The position numbers and the translations under genes are program-made. The notes below the pieces were generated by a model. The model was given only the letters and a program-made list of their open reading frames with translations, was not told where the DNA came from and did not search any database. From an uncultured Duncaniella sp. (GTDB lineage Bacteria; Bacteroidota; Bacteroidia; Bacteroidales; Muribaculaceae), in NCBI GenBank assembly GCA_910578615.1, contig CAJTRI010000004.1:105288-169287 (forward strand): a stretch of DNA of 64,000 nucleotides, written 5' to 3'. This document shows, piece after piece, positions 28,850-37,222 of the stretch. Every line of letters starts with the position of its first letter. Positions within the stretch are counted from its first letter, which is position 1.

Positions 28850-29140
28850 ATGAAAGAGTTTCTGAACTGGTGCCGCCGCTATCTGTCGTTCACGTTGCTT
28901 GCCGCGCTCGTGGTGGGCGCGCTCGTGTTGTTCTTCAACGAGAACTCCCTGCTGACCTCAATGAGGCAGGAACGACGCATAGACGAACTCGAAGCCCGCA
29001 TACGCGAAGCCACTGACACGCTTGTCTACTACCGTGAACTCAACCGTTCGCTCAATACCGACAAGGAGACGATGGAACGCATCGTCCGCGAACAACACCA
29101 CATGCAGCACCCCGACGAAGACGTCTATATATTTGAATAA
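28850..29140 (+). CDS. FtsB/DivIC-like septum formation protein
   Basis: 96-residue bitopic membrane protein: a short basic N-terminus, one membrane segment (about 13-32, LSFTLLAALVVGALVLFF) and a periplasmic coiled coil (about 40-80, RRIDELEARIREATDTL). This is the layout of the FtsB/DivIC family, which joins FtsL and FtsQ in the divisome. Bacteroidetes versions are of this length. 36 nt separate it from the next gene. Confidence 0.85.
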   Translation: MKEFLNWCRRYLSFTLLAALVVGALVLFFNENSLLTSMRQERRIDELEARIREATDTLVYYRELNRSLNTDKETMERIVREQHHMQHPDEDVYIFE

Positions 29141-29176
29141 ACCCACACCAATCACCCTCACCCTATCAACCCCTGT

Positions 29177-29560
29177 ATGAACAAGACAGCGACAGGCTTC
29201 TGGCTCTCCAATCTGGGCCTGCTGACCATACTGGCCGCCGCAGCCCTTCCACTGCTGAGGATGGCTAACGATATTTTCGGATACATATATGCCGCCGGCG
29301 CGGCCATGCTCCTTATAGGACGCTTCCTAACCCTTCCCTCCAAGGACGAACCGCTGAGACTGCGCCGTCTGGGACGCATGGAGATATGGTCGGCCCTTAT
29401 ATTCGTGGCAGGAGCCGTGTTTATATTCCTTCCACAGGGTGCCGGCAACGACTGGCTGGCCTTCACTATGGCCGGCGGAGTCCTGACCATCTATACCTCC
29501 ATCATGATTCCGCGAGAACGCCGCAAGGAAGCCACACAGAAAAAGCCACGTAAAAAGTGA
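29177..29560 (+). CDS. Small integral membrane protein, four segments
   Basis: 127-residue hydrophobic protein, probably four transmembrane helices (about 10-30, 37-50, 73-92 and 98-113), with a basic Lys/Arg tail (RRKEATQKKPRKK). No functional motif recognised. It sits between the FtsB-like gene and coaX, in the same direction, and has no hairpin on either side. Confidence 0.75.
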   Translation: MNKTATGFWLSNLGLLTILAAAALPLLRMANDIFGYIYAAGAAMLLIGRFLTLPSKDEPLRLRRLGRMEIWSALIFVAGAVFIFLPQGAGNDWLAFTMAGGVLTIYTSIMIPRERRKEATQKKPRKK

Positions 29561-29599
29561 AAATTTCTAAACTATTCTGAATTTTCGGGAGTTAATTAC

Positions 29600-29607
29600 T
29601 ACTTTTG
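29600..29607 (+). promoter_or_regulatory. -7 box for the coaX operon
   Basis: TACTTTTG lies 18 nt before the GTG start at 29626. The -33 region at the expected distance reads TCTG, a weak match. Confidence 0.55.
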
Positions 29608-29625
29608 CACGTTAATTGACTCAAC

Positions 29626-30366
29626 GTGTCCTATTATCTCACAATAGACCAAGGAAACTCGGAGGCTAAGATAGCGCTCTGGGAAGACACCGAGCTTGTC
29701 GCCTTCCGCATGGAGCCGTCCCTGACACCTGCGAAGGTTGCAGCTTTCACCGGGGCATGCACTCTCGCGGGTGCCATATACTGCTCCGTGAAGCGCGAGG
29801 ATGTCGAAATCATGCGCCATCTGCGCCACAACTCGCGCCATGCCATGCGCCTCAACCCGGACACCCCGATTCCTGTGCGGGTGGACTACCGCACCCCCAC
29901 CACTCTCGGCGCTGACCGCGTGGCCGCCGCAGTCGGTGCTTGGAGCGATTTCTCAGGCAGACCCATACTCGTAGTGGATGCCGGGACGGCGGTGACATGT
30001 GACTACGTGGATCCCGAGGGGGTATATCGTGGCGGCAACATCGCCCCGGGCATATCCATGGGACTCCGCGCTCTCCACGAGTTCACGGCAAGGCTTCCAC
30101 TCGTCCCCTTCCCCGAAGACATGCCACGGCTGTGCTCGGTGATGATGGGGCGCGACACACGCGAGGCCATAGCCCTCGGAGTGGTACACTCCGTGCTGGC
30201 ACAGATAGACTATTATCGCAAGCGCCTCCCGGAAGGGACGGTCACGGTACTCGGAGGCGGATGTGGCCATCATCTGGCATCAGTCTGCGACTTCGACGCC
30301 CACGTAGACGAACACCTCGTCAGCAAAGGTTTAAACAGAATACTTCTATATAATGAACACAGTTAG
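29626..30366 (+). CDS. coaX: Type III pantothenate kinase
   Basis: Phosphorylates pantothenate, the first step of coenzyme A synthesis. 246 residues from a GTG start (MSYYLTIDQGNSEAKIAL). This is an ASKHA fold: TIDQGNSEAK is the phosphate-1 loop, TTLGADRVAAAVGA the pantothenate/dimer site, and LVVDAGTAVTCDYVD the phosphate-2 loop. Type III kinases are not feedback-inhibited by CoA. Its end overlaps the next gene by 14 nt. Confidence 0.93.
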   Translation: MSYYLTIDQGNSEAKIALWEDTELVAFRMEPSLTPAKVAAFTGACTLAGAIYCSVKREDVEIMRHLRHNSRHAMRLNPDTPIPVRVDYRTPTTLGADRVAAAVGAWSDFSGRPILVVDAGTAVTCDYVDPEGVYRGGNIAPGISMGLRALHEFTARLPLVPFPEDMPRLCSVMMGRDTREAIALGVVHSVLAQIDYYRKRLPEGTVTVLGGGCGHHLASVCDFDAHVDEHLVSKGLNRILLYNEHS

Positions 30367-31603
30367 ACACCATCTACTCCTCGTCATCATAGCCTTAGCG
30401 GCGGTTCTATCCGTCCCTGCGGCGGCACAGATTACAAGTCCCTATTCAAAATACGGCTACGGCCTGCTCCGCGACAACGCCACCTCAGCCCAGCGCCAGA
30501 TGGGCGGCACAGGATACGCCATGCGCTCAGGACGTCAGATCAACGCCATGAACCCGGCCTCCTATGCTGCGGCTGACTCAATGACATTCCTATTCGACAT
30601 AGGGGCCGACCTCTCGCTCTACTGGCGTCAGGACAACACCGGCAGAGACCGTGACTGGGGAGGCGGCCTTGACTATATCACCATGCAGTTTCCCGTCTCT
30701 GACAAGATAGGCGTCAGTCTGGGACTCGTCCCCTACTCCTCGGTAGGATATGCCTTCGGCTCGGACATAAAGAACGGCACCACCACCCATCAGGGCCTCG
30801 GCGGCATCAACCAGCTATATCTCGGAGCCGGATATGCCCCGTTCAAAAACTTCTCCATAGGTTTCAACGCCTCTTATCTCTTCGGAACCCTTGTCAATGA
30901 CGTATATGCCAACGCCTCAGACGGCACTTCGGCTGTCTTCGAACAGATGATGGAGGTCAAGGACTTCCACTTCCGCTTCGGCGCCCAGTATACCGCCAAC
31001 CTGTCACGCCGCAACTCCGTGACAATCGGAGCGGTCTACGAACCCGGCAAGACTCTTCTCGGCAAGACCTATGTACTGAAATATCTACAAAACTCTTCCA
31101 CAGCGCCTGACACCATAGCCCCCGGCATTATCAACCTCAAAGACAAGTTTTCCCTCGTGTCGACCTACGGTATAGGTATATCCTGGGACTGGAACCGTCA
31201 GGCCCACATCGAGGCAGACTTCACATACCAGCCTTGGAGCAAGGTCAAATATACCGAGCTTGAAAACTTCTCCCATACCCGTTTCGACGACCGCTGGCGC
31301 ATAGGTCTCGGTGCAAGCTACATCCCCAATCCAAGAGGCGGTTTTCTGAAAAGGATGACCTACCGTGTCGGCGGTTTCTATAACCGTGACTACATAATGG
31401 TGGGCAACAACCATGTGCGTGACTACGGAGTCTCGTGCGGCTTCGGGATACCGACAATCTCATCAAAGACCGTCATAAATCTCGGTTTCGAATATCACAA
31501 CCGTCGCGCCACCCCCTCACCGCTGCTTAAAGAACAATACTTCAACATCACACTCGGCGTCAACTTCAACCAAGTGTGGTTCTTCCGCAACAAGCTGCGA
31601 TAA
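30353..31603 (+). CDS. FadL/OmpP1-like outer-membrane barrel protein
   Basis: 416-residue exported protein with signal peptide MNTVRHHLLLVIIALAAVL and AQ cleavage site. ITSPYSKYGYGLL and RQMGGTGYAMRSGRQINAMN lie at the mature N-terminus. The pattern of a mixed N-terminal hatch (NPASYAAADS) followed by a barrel resembles the Bacteroidetes FadL/OmpP1-like family. The gene overlaps coaX and precedes lptC by 2 nt. This order is typical of Bacteroidales genomes, which argues for an envelope housekeeping role. Ligand unknown. Confidence 0.78.
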   Translation: MNTVRHHLLLVIIALAAVLSVPAAAQITSPYSKYGYGLLRDNATSAQRQMGGTGYAMRSGRQINAMNPASYAAADSMTFLFDIGADLSLYWRQDNTGRDRDWGGGLDYITMQFPVSDKIGVSLGLVPYSSVGYAFGSDIKNGTTTHQGLGGINQLYLGAGYAPFKNFSIGFNASYLFGTLVNDVYANASDGTSAVFEQMMEVKDFHFRFGAQYTANLSRRNSVTIGAVYEPGKTLLGKTYVLKYLQNSSTAPDTIAPGIINLKDKFSLVSTYGIGISWDWNRQAHIEADFTYQPWSKVKYTELENFSHTRFDDRWRIGLGASYIPNPRGGFLKRMTYRVGGFYNRDYIMVGNNHVRDYGVSCGFGIPTISSKTVINLGFEYHNRRATPSPLLKEQYFNITLGVNFNQVWFFRNKLR

Positions 31604-31605
31604 TC

Positions 31606-32199
31606 ATGAAGGGCCATGGCTCAAACATGCGGCTGCTACCGGCGGCCGCAGCAATCATGCTCTCTGTCACGGGCCTGACTGCGACCTCATGTAAGGAGGA
31701 CAACCCGATAGCCACGGCAGACGTCGACGCCGAGCATACCCCAACCATGCTCACCCGCAACGTCGAGACCCTGATCTCTGACTCTGGCGTGGTCAGATAC
31801 CGCATCAAGACCCCCGTCTGGTATGTCTACGACGAGGCCGAAGAGCCTTGCTGGCGTTTTCCCGAAGGGCTGAGCCTCGACAAGTTCGACAACTTCTTCC
31901 GTCGCGAGGCAGAGGTCAGCGCCGACTCCGCCACCTACTTCAAGAACAAGCAGATATGGCGGCTGGACGGCAACGTCGACATCTCAAACATCATGAAAGA
32001 GAAATTCCTCACCCAGCAACTTTTCTGGGATCAGAGGCAGCACAAACTATATTCCGACTCATTCATCCACATCGAGACCGGCGACAAGGTACTTGAAGGC
32101 TATGGTTTTGACTCAAACGAACAGCTGACACGCTATTCCATCCGCCGCGTCTCAGGCATATTTCCAGCCAACTCTTTCAGGAAACGTGACTCAATCTGA
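31606..32199 (+). CDS. lptC: LptC-like LPS export lipoprotein
   Basis: Periplasmic component of the Lpt machine that carries LPS from the inner to the outer membrane. 197 residues from the ATG at 31606, 2 nt after the preceding stop. Signal peptide with lipobox (TGLTATSCKED), so a lipoprotein, which is typical of Bacteroidetes LptC. The middle holds the OstA-like beta-jellyroll repeats (ADSATYFKNKQIWRLDGNV, FLTQQLFWDQRQHKLYSD). Confidence 0.85.
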   Translation: MKGHGSNMRLLPAAAAIMLSVTGLTATSCKEDNPIATADVDAEHTPTMLTRNVETLISDSGVVRYRIKTPVWYVYDEAEEPCWRFPEGLSLDKFDNFFRREAEVSADSATYFKNKQIWRLDGNVDISNIMKEKFLTQQLFWDQRQHKLYSDSFIHIETGDKVLEGYGFDSNEQLTRYSIRRVSGIFPANSFRKRDSI

Positions 32200-32217
32200 T
32201 TTCCCCAACACCGCCCA

Positions 32218-33504
32218 ATGACCTGGATTATACTGACACTCGTATCCCTGATACTCTCGGGCTTCTTCTCGGGAGTAGAAATAGCCTTTATTACGGCTGA
32301 CCGAGTCCGCATCGGACTCGACACCAGTCGCGGAGGCCTTCTCAACCGCATCGTGGCCCGTTACTACTCCCATCAGGAGTTCTTCATCTCGACAATCCTT
32401 GTGGGAAACAACATCATGCTCGTCATCTACGGCATGGGGGCAGCAGCCATGCTCGAGCCGTGGATAGAGAGCCACATTTCAGCCAACCAAGGGGTGGTTC
32501 TCCTTCTCCAGACAATCATCTCCACCCTCGTCATCCTCTTCACAGGCGAGTTCATACCCAAGTCAGTATTCCGCATCAATCCCAACACCTCTCTGAAAAT
32601 ATTCGCGCTCCCGGTCTTTTTCTTCTATATCATCCTCTACCCGGTCGCAGCCTTCACATCGTGGCTCTCTAAGGTGCTCATGCGTCTGGCCGGGATAAAG
32701 GCAGAGGAAGCACGACTCGGAGCCTTATCAATCAACGACATAAACGAATATCTCGAAAACAAGATAGACGATCTCGAAAACCCGCGCGAAGCCGAGGTGG
32801 AGGACGAGGTCAAGATCTTCCACAACGCCCTTGACTTCTCGTCAACCCAGCTGCGTGACTGCATGGCGCCACGCAACGAACTTGTGGCAGTAGACCTTGA
32901 TACCACGACTCGCGAGGAACTATCGGCACTCTTCACATCCTCTGGTCGCAGCAAGATTCTCGTCTATCGCGAGGACATAGACAACGTGGTGGGATATGTC
33001 CACATCTCCGAACTCTTTGACCCGGTAAGTGATTGGAAACAACATATCAAAGAGGTTCTTTATGCACCTGAGACACTTCTGGCCAACACCATGATGCGCC
33101 GTCTCCTCGGCGAGAAACGGTCAATGGCGGTGGTAGTCGACGAATTCGGAGGGACTGCCGGCCTTGTGACACTTGAAGACCTCGTAGAGGAAATCTTCGG
33201 AGACATACAGGACGAGCACGACAAAAACGGAGTGACCGCCAACGAGGTCTCTCCCGGCATATACGAATTCTCAGGACGAATAGAGGTACGCACACTCCGC
33301 GACGAGTTCCGCCTCGACATCCCGGAAGATGACGAATACCAGACTCTCGCCGGCTATCTGATGCACGAGACCGGCACTCTCCCAGACAAGGATGCTACAA
33401 TCATAATAGACGGTCTGTCATTCACCATCGTTGAGCGCTCTGCAACACGTCTCGACCTCATCCGCGTGGAGCCGGCCGGCGATGAAACAAAGACCGAGGA
33501 ATAA
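32218..33504 (+). CDS. CNNM/CorC-type membrane protein with CBS domains
   Basis: 428-residue protein of the CorC/HlyC (UPF0053) family. The DUF21 membrane domain (about 1-180, SGFFSGVEIAFITADRVRIG at the start) has about four helices. A CBS pair (about 200-330) includes DCMAPRNELVAVDLD and VVDEFGGTAGLVTLEDLVEE. The CorC_HlyC C-terminal domain (about 345-425) has GRIEVRTLRDEF. Relatives affect Mg2+/Co2+ handling. It closes the coaX-barrel-lptC operon. In many Bacteroidales a peptidyl-prolyl isomerase gene follows at this point; here an intergenic repeat follows instead. Confidence 0.9.
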   Translation: MTWIILTLVSLILSGFFSGVEIAFITADRVRIGLDTSRGGLLNRIVARYYSHQEFFISTILVGNNIMLVIYGMGAAAMLEPWIESHISANQGVVLLLQTIISTLVILFTGEFIPKSVFRINPNTSLKIFALPVFFFYIILYPVAAFTSWLSKVLMRLAGIKAEEARLGALSINDINEYLENKIDDLENPREAEVEDEVKIFHNALDFSSTQLRDCMAPRNELVAVDLDTTTREELSALFTSSGRSKILVYREDIDNVVGYVHISELFDPVSDWKQHIKEVLYAPETLLANTMMRRLLGEKRSMAVVVDEFGGTAGLVTLEDLVEEIFGDIQDEHDKNGVTANEVSPGIYEFSGRIEVRTLRDEFRLDIPEDDEYQTLAGYLMHETGTLPDKDATIIIDGLSFTIVERSATRLDLIRVEPAGDETKTEE

Positions 33505-33534
33505 GAAAGCCCCAATCTTTCTGATACAACCTAA

Positions 33535-33575
33535 AAAAACCAGCGGGCCGTCATCTCGACGGCCCGCTGGTTTTT
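33535..33575 (+). terminator. Terminator hairpin, copy 1 of the composite element
   Basis: 18-bp perfect inverted repeat (33535-33552 and 33558-33575) with the 5-nt loop ATCTC and a T-run. It shares loop and loop-closing bases with the hairpin at 34964-34998, although the lower stems differ. Confidence 0.88.
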
Positions 33576-33639
33576 AACCTTAAATCTAATACCATGAAAA
33601 CACAGTGCAAATAGTAGTAACTATATCTTAAAAACACAC
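33576..33639 (+). repeat. Intergenic repeat tail, copy 1 (six-codon ORF with triple stop)
   Basis: 64 nt that recur at 35002-35065 with 62 of 64 bases identical. The segment starts directly after the terminator and contains ATG AAA ACA CAG TGC AAA followed by the in-frame stops TAG TAG TAA (33594-33620). The AT-rich context before the ATG looks like a normal Bacteroidetes translation start. Its function is unknown, and it is not a known promoter. Confidence 0.8.
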
Positions 33640-33708
33640 GGGTCTGAATAAAGTTCGCCACAAAATACATTTTAACATCTATTAACTCCACGAGGCATCA
33701 TTTATAAT

Positions 33709-33716
33709 TACCTTTG
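33709..33716 (+). promoter_or_regulatory. -7 box of the esterase gene
   Basis: TACCTTTG lies 26 nt before the ATG at 33743. No clear TTTG is found at -33; ATTAAC is present in that area. Confidence 0.6.
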
Positions 33717-33742
33717 TGCATATCAATCTAAATATCAACCAC

Positions 33743-34936
33743 ATGAAAAAACTACTACTTATTGCCGGACTGCTCTATGCAGGCTCTGTTTGCGCCCAGC
33801 AAGCCATCTGGGGCATCCCCAAGCTGATATCCCCGGAGATACACGATGACAATACTGTCACATTCCGCCTGCAAGCCCCGAAAGCTGTCAGCGTAAAGGT
33901 TACAGGTGATTTTCTTCCTACCACTACTGTTTCCGGCGAGTGGGGAAGCTGGGACGCTCCGGGTACGGCAGACCTCGTTGAAAAGGACGGATTATGGGAA
34001 TATACCACCACGGCTCCTGTCGCTCCCGAATTCTACAACTACACATTCATAGTGGACGGACTGAAAATCACAGACCCGTCCAACGTCTACCAGCTACGCG
34101 ATGTCAACACCGTGACCAACGTATTTATCATACCGGGAGGAAGGGCTGACTATTATGCGGTCAGCGACGTTCCTCACGGCACAGTCAGAAAAATGTGGTA
34201 CCACAGCCCCATCCTCGGCACCGACCGCCGTCTCACCGTCTATACCCCGGCCGGATATGAAACTTCCGGGCGCCGTTACCCCGTCCTCTACCTTCTCCAT
34301 GGCATGGGAGGTGATGAAAACTCATGGTCTGAATGCGGCAGGGCCATACAGATTCTCGACAATATGACCGCAAAGGGAGAGATCCAGCCCATGATAGTGG
34401 TAATGCCAAACGGCAATGTAGACCATCAGGCCGCTCCCGGCGAGACATCTGCGGGCCTCACACCTCCCACAACCCAGCTACCCCACACAATGGAGGGTTC
34501 ATATGAGACTCATTTCCCCGACATAGTAAATTTCATCGACCGCAATTTCCGCACCGTAAAGTCAAAGAAAGGCCGCGCCATCGCCGGATTGTCTATGGGC
34601 GGATTCCATTCACACTACATCTCGGCCATGGAGCCGGACATGTTCGACTACGTAGGCCTGTTCTCTGCGGCCACAGTTCCGGGCAAAGAGACCACATCTC
34701 CCGTATATGCCGACATGGACAAGAAACTTAAAAAACAGTTCGAAAGCAAACCTGCGCTTTACTGGATAGGAATAGGAAATACCGACTTCCTCTATCAGGC
34801 AAACAAGGAGCTACGTCAGAAATTTGATGAGAACGGATATCCCTACACATACTACGAGACACCTGAGGGACACATCTGGAAAAACTGGCGCATATACCTC
34901 ACCGAATTCCTCCCGCTTCTTTTCAATAAAAAGTAA
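33743..34936 (+). CDS. Exported CE1-family (feruloyl/acetyl-xylan type) esterase with N-terminal CBM48-like domain
   Basis: 397-residue secreted alpha/beta hydrolase. Start is the ATG at 33743 (MKKLLLIAGLLYAGSVCAQ signal peptide); the frame opens earlier at 33716 but that overlaps the promoter. Residues about 25-125 look like an Ig/CBM48 (glycogen-branching E-set) domain: VTFRLQAPKAVSVKVTGDF and YNYTFIVDG. The esterase domain follows: PVLYLLHGMGGDENSWSE (oxyanion), nucleophile Ser284 in IAGLSMGGFH, and His377 in PEGHIWKNW. Such proteins release feruloyl or acetyl groups from plant xylan. The gene is bracketed by two copies of an intergenic element. Confidence 0.88.
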   Translation: MKKLLLIAGLLYAGSVCAQQAIWGIPKLISPEIHDDNTVTFRLQAPKAVSVKVTGDFLPTTTVSGEWGSWDAPGTADLVEKDGLWEYTTTAPVAPEFYNYTFIVDGLKITDPSNVYQLRDVNTVTNVFIIPGGRADYYAVSDVPHGTVRKMWYHSPILGTDRRLTVYTPAGYETSGRRYPVLYLLHGMGGDENSWSECGRAIQILDNMTAKGEIQPMIVVMPNGNVDHQAAPGETSAGLTPPTTQLPHTMEGSYETHFPDIVNFIDRNFRTVKSKKGRAIAGLSMGGFHSHYISAMEPDMFDYVGLFSAATVPGKETTSPVYADMDKKLKKQFESKPALYWIGIGNTDFLYQANKELRQKFDENGYPYTYYETPEGHIWKNWRIYLTEFLPLLFNKK

Positions 34937-34963
34937 TCTGTAACAAATCAAACAGCCATAAAC

Positions 34964-34998
34964 AGACAGCCGGTCGTCATCCCGACGACCGGCTGTCT
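34964..34998 (+). terminator. Terminator hairpin, copy 2 of the composite element
   Basis: 15-bp perfect inverted repeat (34964-34978 and 34984-34998) with the 5-nt loop ATCCC. The top of the stem and the loop match copy 1 while lower stem pairs differ in a compensated way. Confidence 0.85.
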
Positions 34999-35001
34999 TA
35001 A

Positions 35002-35065
35002 AACCTTAAATCTAATACCATGAAAACACAGTGCAAATAGTAGTAACTATACCTTAGAAACACAC
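35002..35065 (+). repeat. Intergenic repeat tail, copy 2
   Basis: Second copy of the 64-nt segment, two substitutions from copy 1, again directly after a terminator. The six-codon ORF is 35020-35040, followed by in-frame TAG and TAA. The remaining 35066-35172 is AT-rich with no feature I could identify. Confidence 0.8.
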
Positions 35066-35172
35066 CTGCCACTATAATGTTCATCACCTGCTTTTTATTT
35101 AACCCTTATTAACATTTATATCCTAAACATCCGATTCAGACATCTTGCATTCATATAAATCAATGTCCTGAC

Positions 35173-35204
35173 CTTGCAAGTTATCCACGTTATCACTATC
35201 TTTG
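35173..35204 (+). promoter_or_regulatory. Promoter of the DUF262 operon
   Basis: CTTG (35173-35176), 20-nt spacer, TATCTTTG (35197-35204), about 29 nt upstream of the ATG at 35237 counted from the expected transcription start. Confidence 0.75.
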
Positions 35205-35236
35205 ACAAGACCTTTACAAACCTATTCTGAACCATA

Positions 35237-37219
35237 ATGGCAAATATAATAAAACAATACTCTGTCGGGGAACTTCTTGACGGAAGATATTTCTTCATAC
35301 CGGCCTACCAGCGAGGCTACCGTTGGACTGACAAACAGGTCGGTGACCTACTGCGTGACCTACTGACTTTTGCCAATGACAAAAAGAAAGAAGGAGACTT
35401 CTACTGCCTGCAACCTATCATAGCGCGTCCAATCACCGACCCTGAGCGTCTGAAAGACATAATTCCTGCCGAGAGTCTGGAAAACGCCTGTAAAAAAGGT
35501 GTGTGGGAGATTATAGACGGACAACAACGTCTGACCACGCTGTATCTGATATACAAATATATCGTCGATAAAATGGGGCTTACCCCCGAAGACCTTCTCG
35601 AAGAGACAGGCCGTGAACTATACCATATCTTTTATGCCACCCGCGACGAGTCGGCCTCCTTCCTTGAAAACACCATCTCCAACGAGCTCCTCAAAGAGGA
35701 CAATTGTGAGAAATACAACCACAATGTCGATTTCTTCCACATGGCGGGAGCCTTCAAGTCCATTGACAGATGGATCAAGGAGGAAGGACGCATAATCAAA
35801 GAAAGGTACAAGGAAGACGGCAACCTGAGAATAATACGCGATGACTTTTTCAGGCTTCTGAATGCCTCCCGCGATAACAGGAAAGGCTCTGTGCAGGTGT
35901 TGTGGTACCAGCTTGACGAGCAGCATGACAAAAACGCGATAAAGGAGTTTCAGGAGATCAATACCGGCAAAATCCGTCTCACAGACGCCGAGCTGATAAA
36001 GGGCCTCTTCCTTATGTCAAAAAACTTTCAGGAAGGAGACGATATCGGACAGGCCGAACTTGCCCTTGAATGGGAAATGATTGAGAACGCCCTCCACAAT
36101 GACAGTTTCTGGTCATTCCTTCAAAAAAGAGGACAGGATATGCCCAACCGCATCGACCTCCTATTCTCACTGCTCTACAAGACCGGCAAAGCCGTCAGTC
36201 TGCCCGAAGAAGAGTGGGATATAAGAATCGTAGAGGCTGACGAAGAGATCCGAGACCCACGGCGCAGCGCGATATTCAGATTCTTCAACGACCGTTTCGA
36301 AGGAAAGTCAGGCGCGGAACTGCAAAAGGAAGTGGCAACCGCATGGCAAGAGGTTATGGAACTGTTCCGAACCCTTGACGACTGGTACTCCACCCCGCGT
36401 CTCTACAATATGATAGGCCTTCTCAGCCAATGTGGCGAAGACCTGTCTCGTCTCATCTTGTTCTTTAACAGCCTTCCTATCGATACTGACAGAGGCCGGT
36501 TCGAAGCCCACCTCAAAGACCGCATCCGCCATCATCTTTCAGAGGCAAAGGTGGAAACTGACGGCGAGACAGACAAACCGCGAATCATCAATGACTATCG
36601 GAGAAACGGCCGTTCCATTATCTTCAAACTATTGCTGGCCCTCAACATACAGATTCTTAACGGACAGGATATAGCATCTGAATCAGAATCGGACATATAC
36701 AAGTTCCCGTTTGAAATTCTGAACGACAATAAAAACGGAGGATGGGACATAGAGCATATCGACTCGGCCCACACCAATGCCCTAAAACGCGAGGAGGACA
36801 AGATACGCTGGATCGAAACCGCCATTGACGACTGTCCGGCCGAACTCAATGACGAAGACTTGCATAAACTCGAAATCTTAAAGGAGAAAAGGCTCTACGA
36901 TGATGCCATAGCCCTATTGAAAGAAAAGGCTGACGAGGAGCAGGACGATGAAATAAAGAACAACATAGGCAATCTGACACTTCTTGACTCAAAGACCAAC
37001 CGAGGATACGGCAACAGCCTCTTCTGTACGAAACGCCGCATCATTATAGACCGTATCAAGCAAGGTGTGTTCGTTCCCATCGGCACCCAGTACGTATTCT
37101 CCAAATTCTTCGATACCAAAGGGACAAACCGCTCCTTCTGGACACGGAAAGACATGGAAGAATACCATGACTATGTATATCGGAATCTATGCGAATATCT
37201 AACCAAACCAGCCGACTGA
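35237..37219 (+). CDS. GmrSD-type protein: DUF262 plus DUF1524 HNH nuclease
   Basis: 660-residue single-chain relative of the type IV modification-dependent restriction enzyme GmrSD. The N-terminal DUF262 (ParB-like NTPase) has FIPAYQRGYRW (20-30), DGQQRLTTL (94-102) and EFQEINTGKIRLTDAELIKG (about 237-256). A helical middle follows. The C-terminal DUF1524/HNH domain has GWDIEHIDS (His507) and NIGNLTLLDSKTNRGYGN (576-593) with FCTKRR after it. In known cases these enzymes use NTP hydrolysis to find and cut glucosylated or otherwise modified phage DNA. No methylase or specificity subunit lies nearby. First gene of a two-gene operon. Confidence 0.88.
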   Translation: MANIIKQYSVGELLDGRYFFIPAYQRGYRWTDKQVGDLLRDLLTFANDKKKEGDFYCLQPIIARPITDPERLKDIIPAESLENACKKGVWEIIDGQQRLTTLYLIYKYIVDKMGLTPEDLLEETGRELYHIFYATRDESASFLENTISNELLKEDNCEKYNHNVDFFHMAGAFKSIDRWIKEEGRIIKERYKEDGNLRIIRDDFFRLLNASRDNRKGSVQVLWYQLDEQHDKNAIKEFQEINTGKIRLTDAELIKGLFLMSKNFQEGDDIGQAELALEWEMIENALHNDSFWSFLQKRGQDMPNRIDLLFSLLYKTGKAVSLPEEEWDIRIVEADEEIRDPRRSAIFRFFNDRFEGKSGAELQKEVATAWQEVMELFRTLDDWYSTPRLYNMIGLLSQCGEDLSRLILFFNSLPIDTDRGRFEAHLKDRIRHHLSEAKVETDGETDKPRIINDYRRNGRSIIFKLLLALNIQILNGQDIASESESDIYKFPFEILNDNKNGGWDIEHIDSAHTNALKREEDKIRWIETAIDDCPAELNDEDLHKLEILKEKRLYDDAIALLKEKADEEQDDEIKNNIGNLTLLDSKTNRGYGNSLFCTKRRIIIDRIKQGVFVPIGTQYVFSKFFDTKGTNRSFWTRKDMEEYHDYVYRNLCEYLTKPAD

Positions 37220-37222
37220 CCC

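Noticed and set aside
33594..33620. The six-codon ORF as a true coding gene
   Set aside because: Too short to call without expression data; reported as part of the repeat instead.
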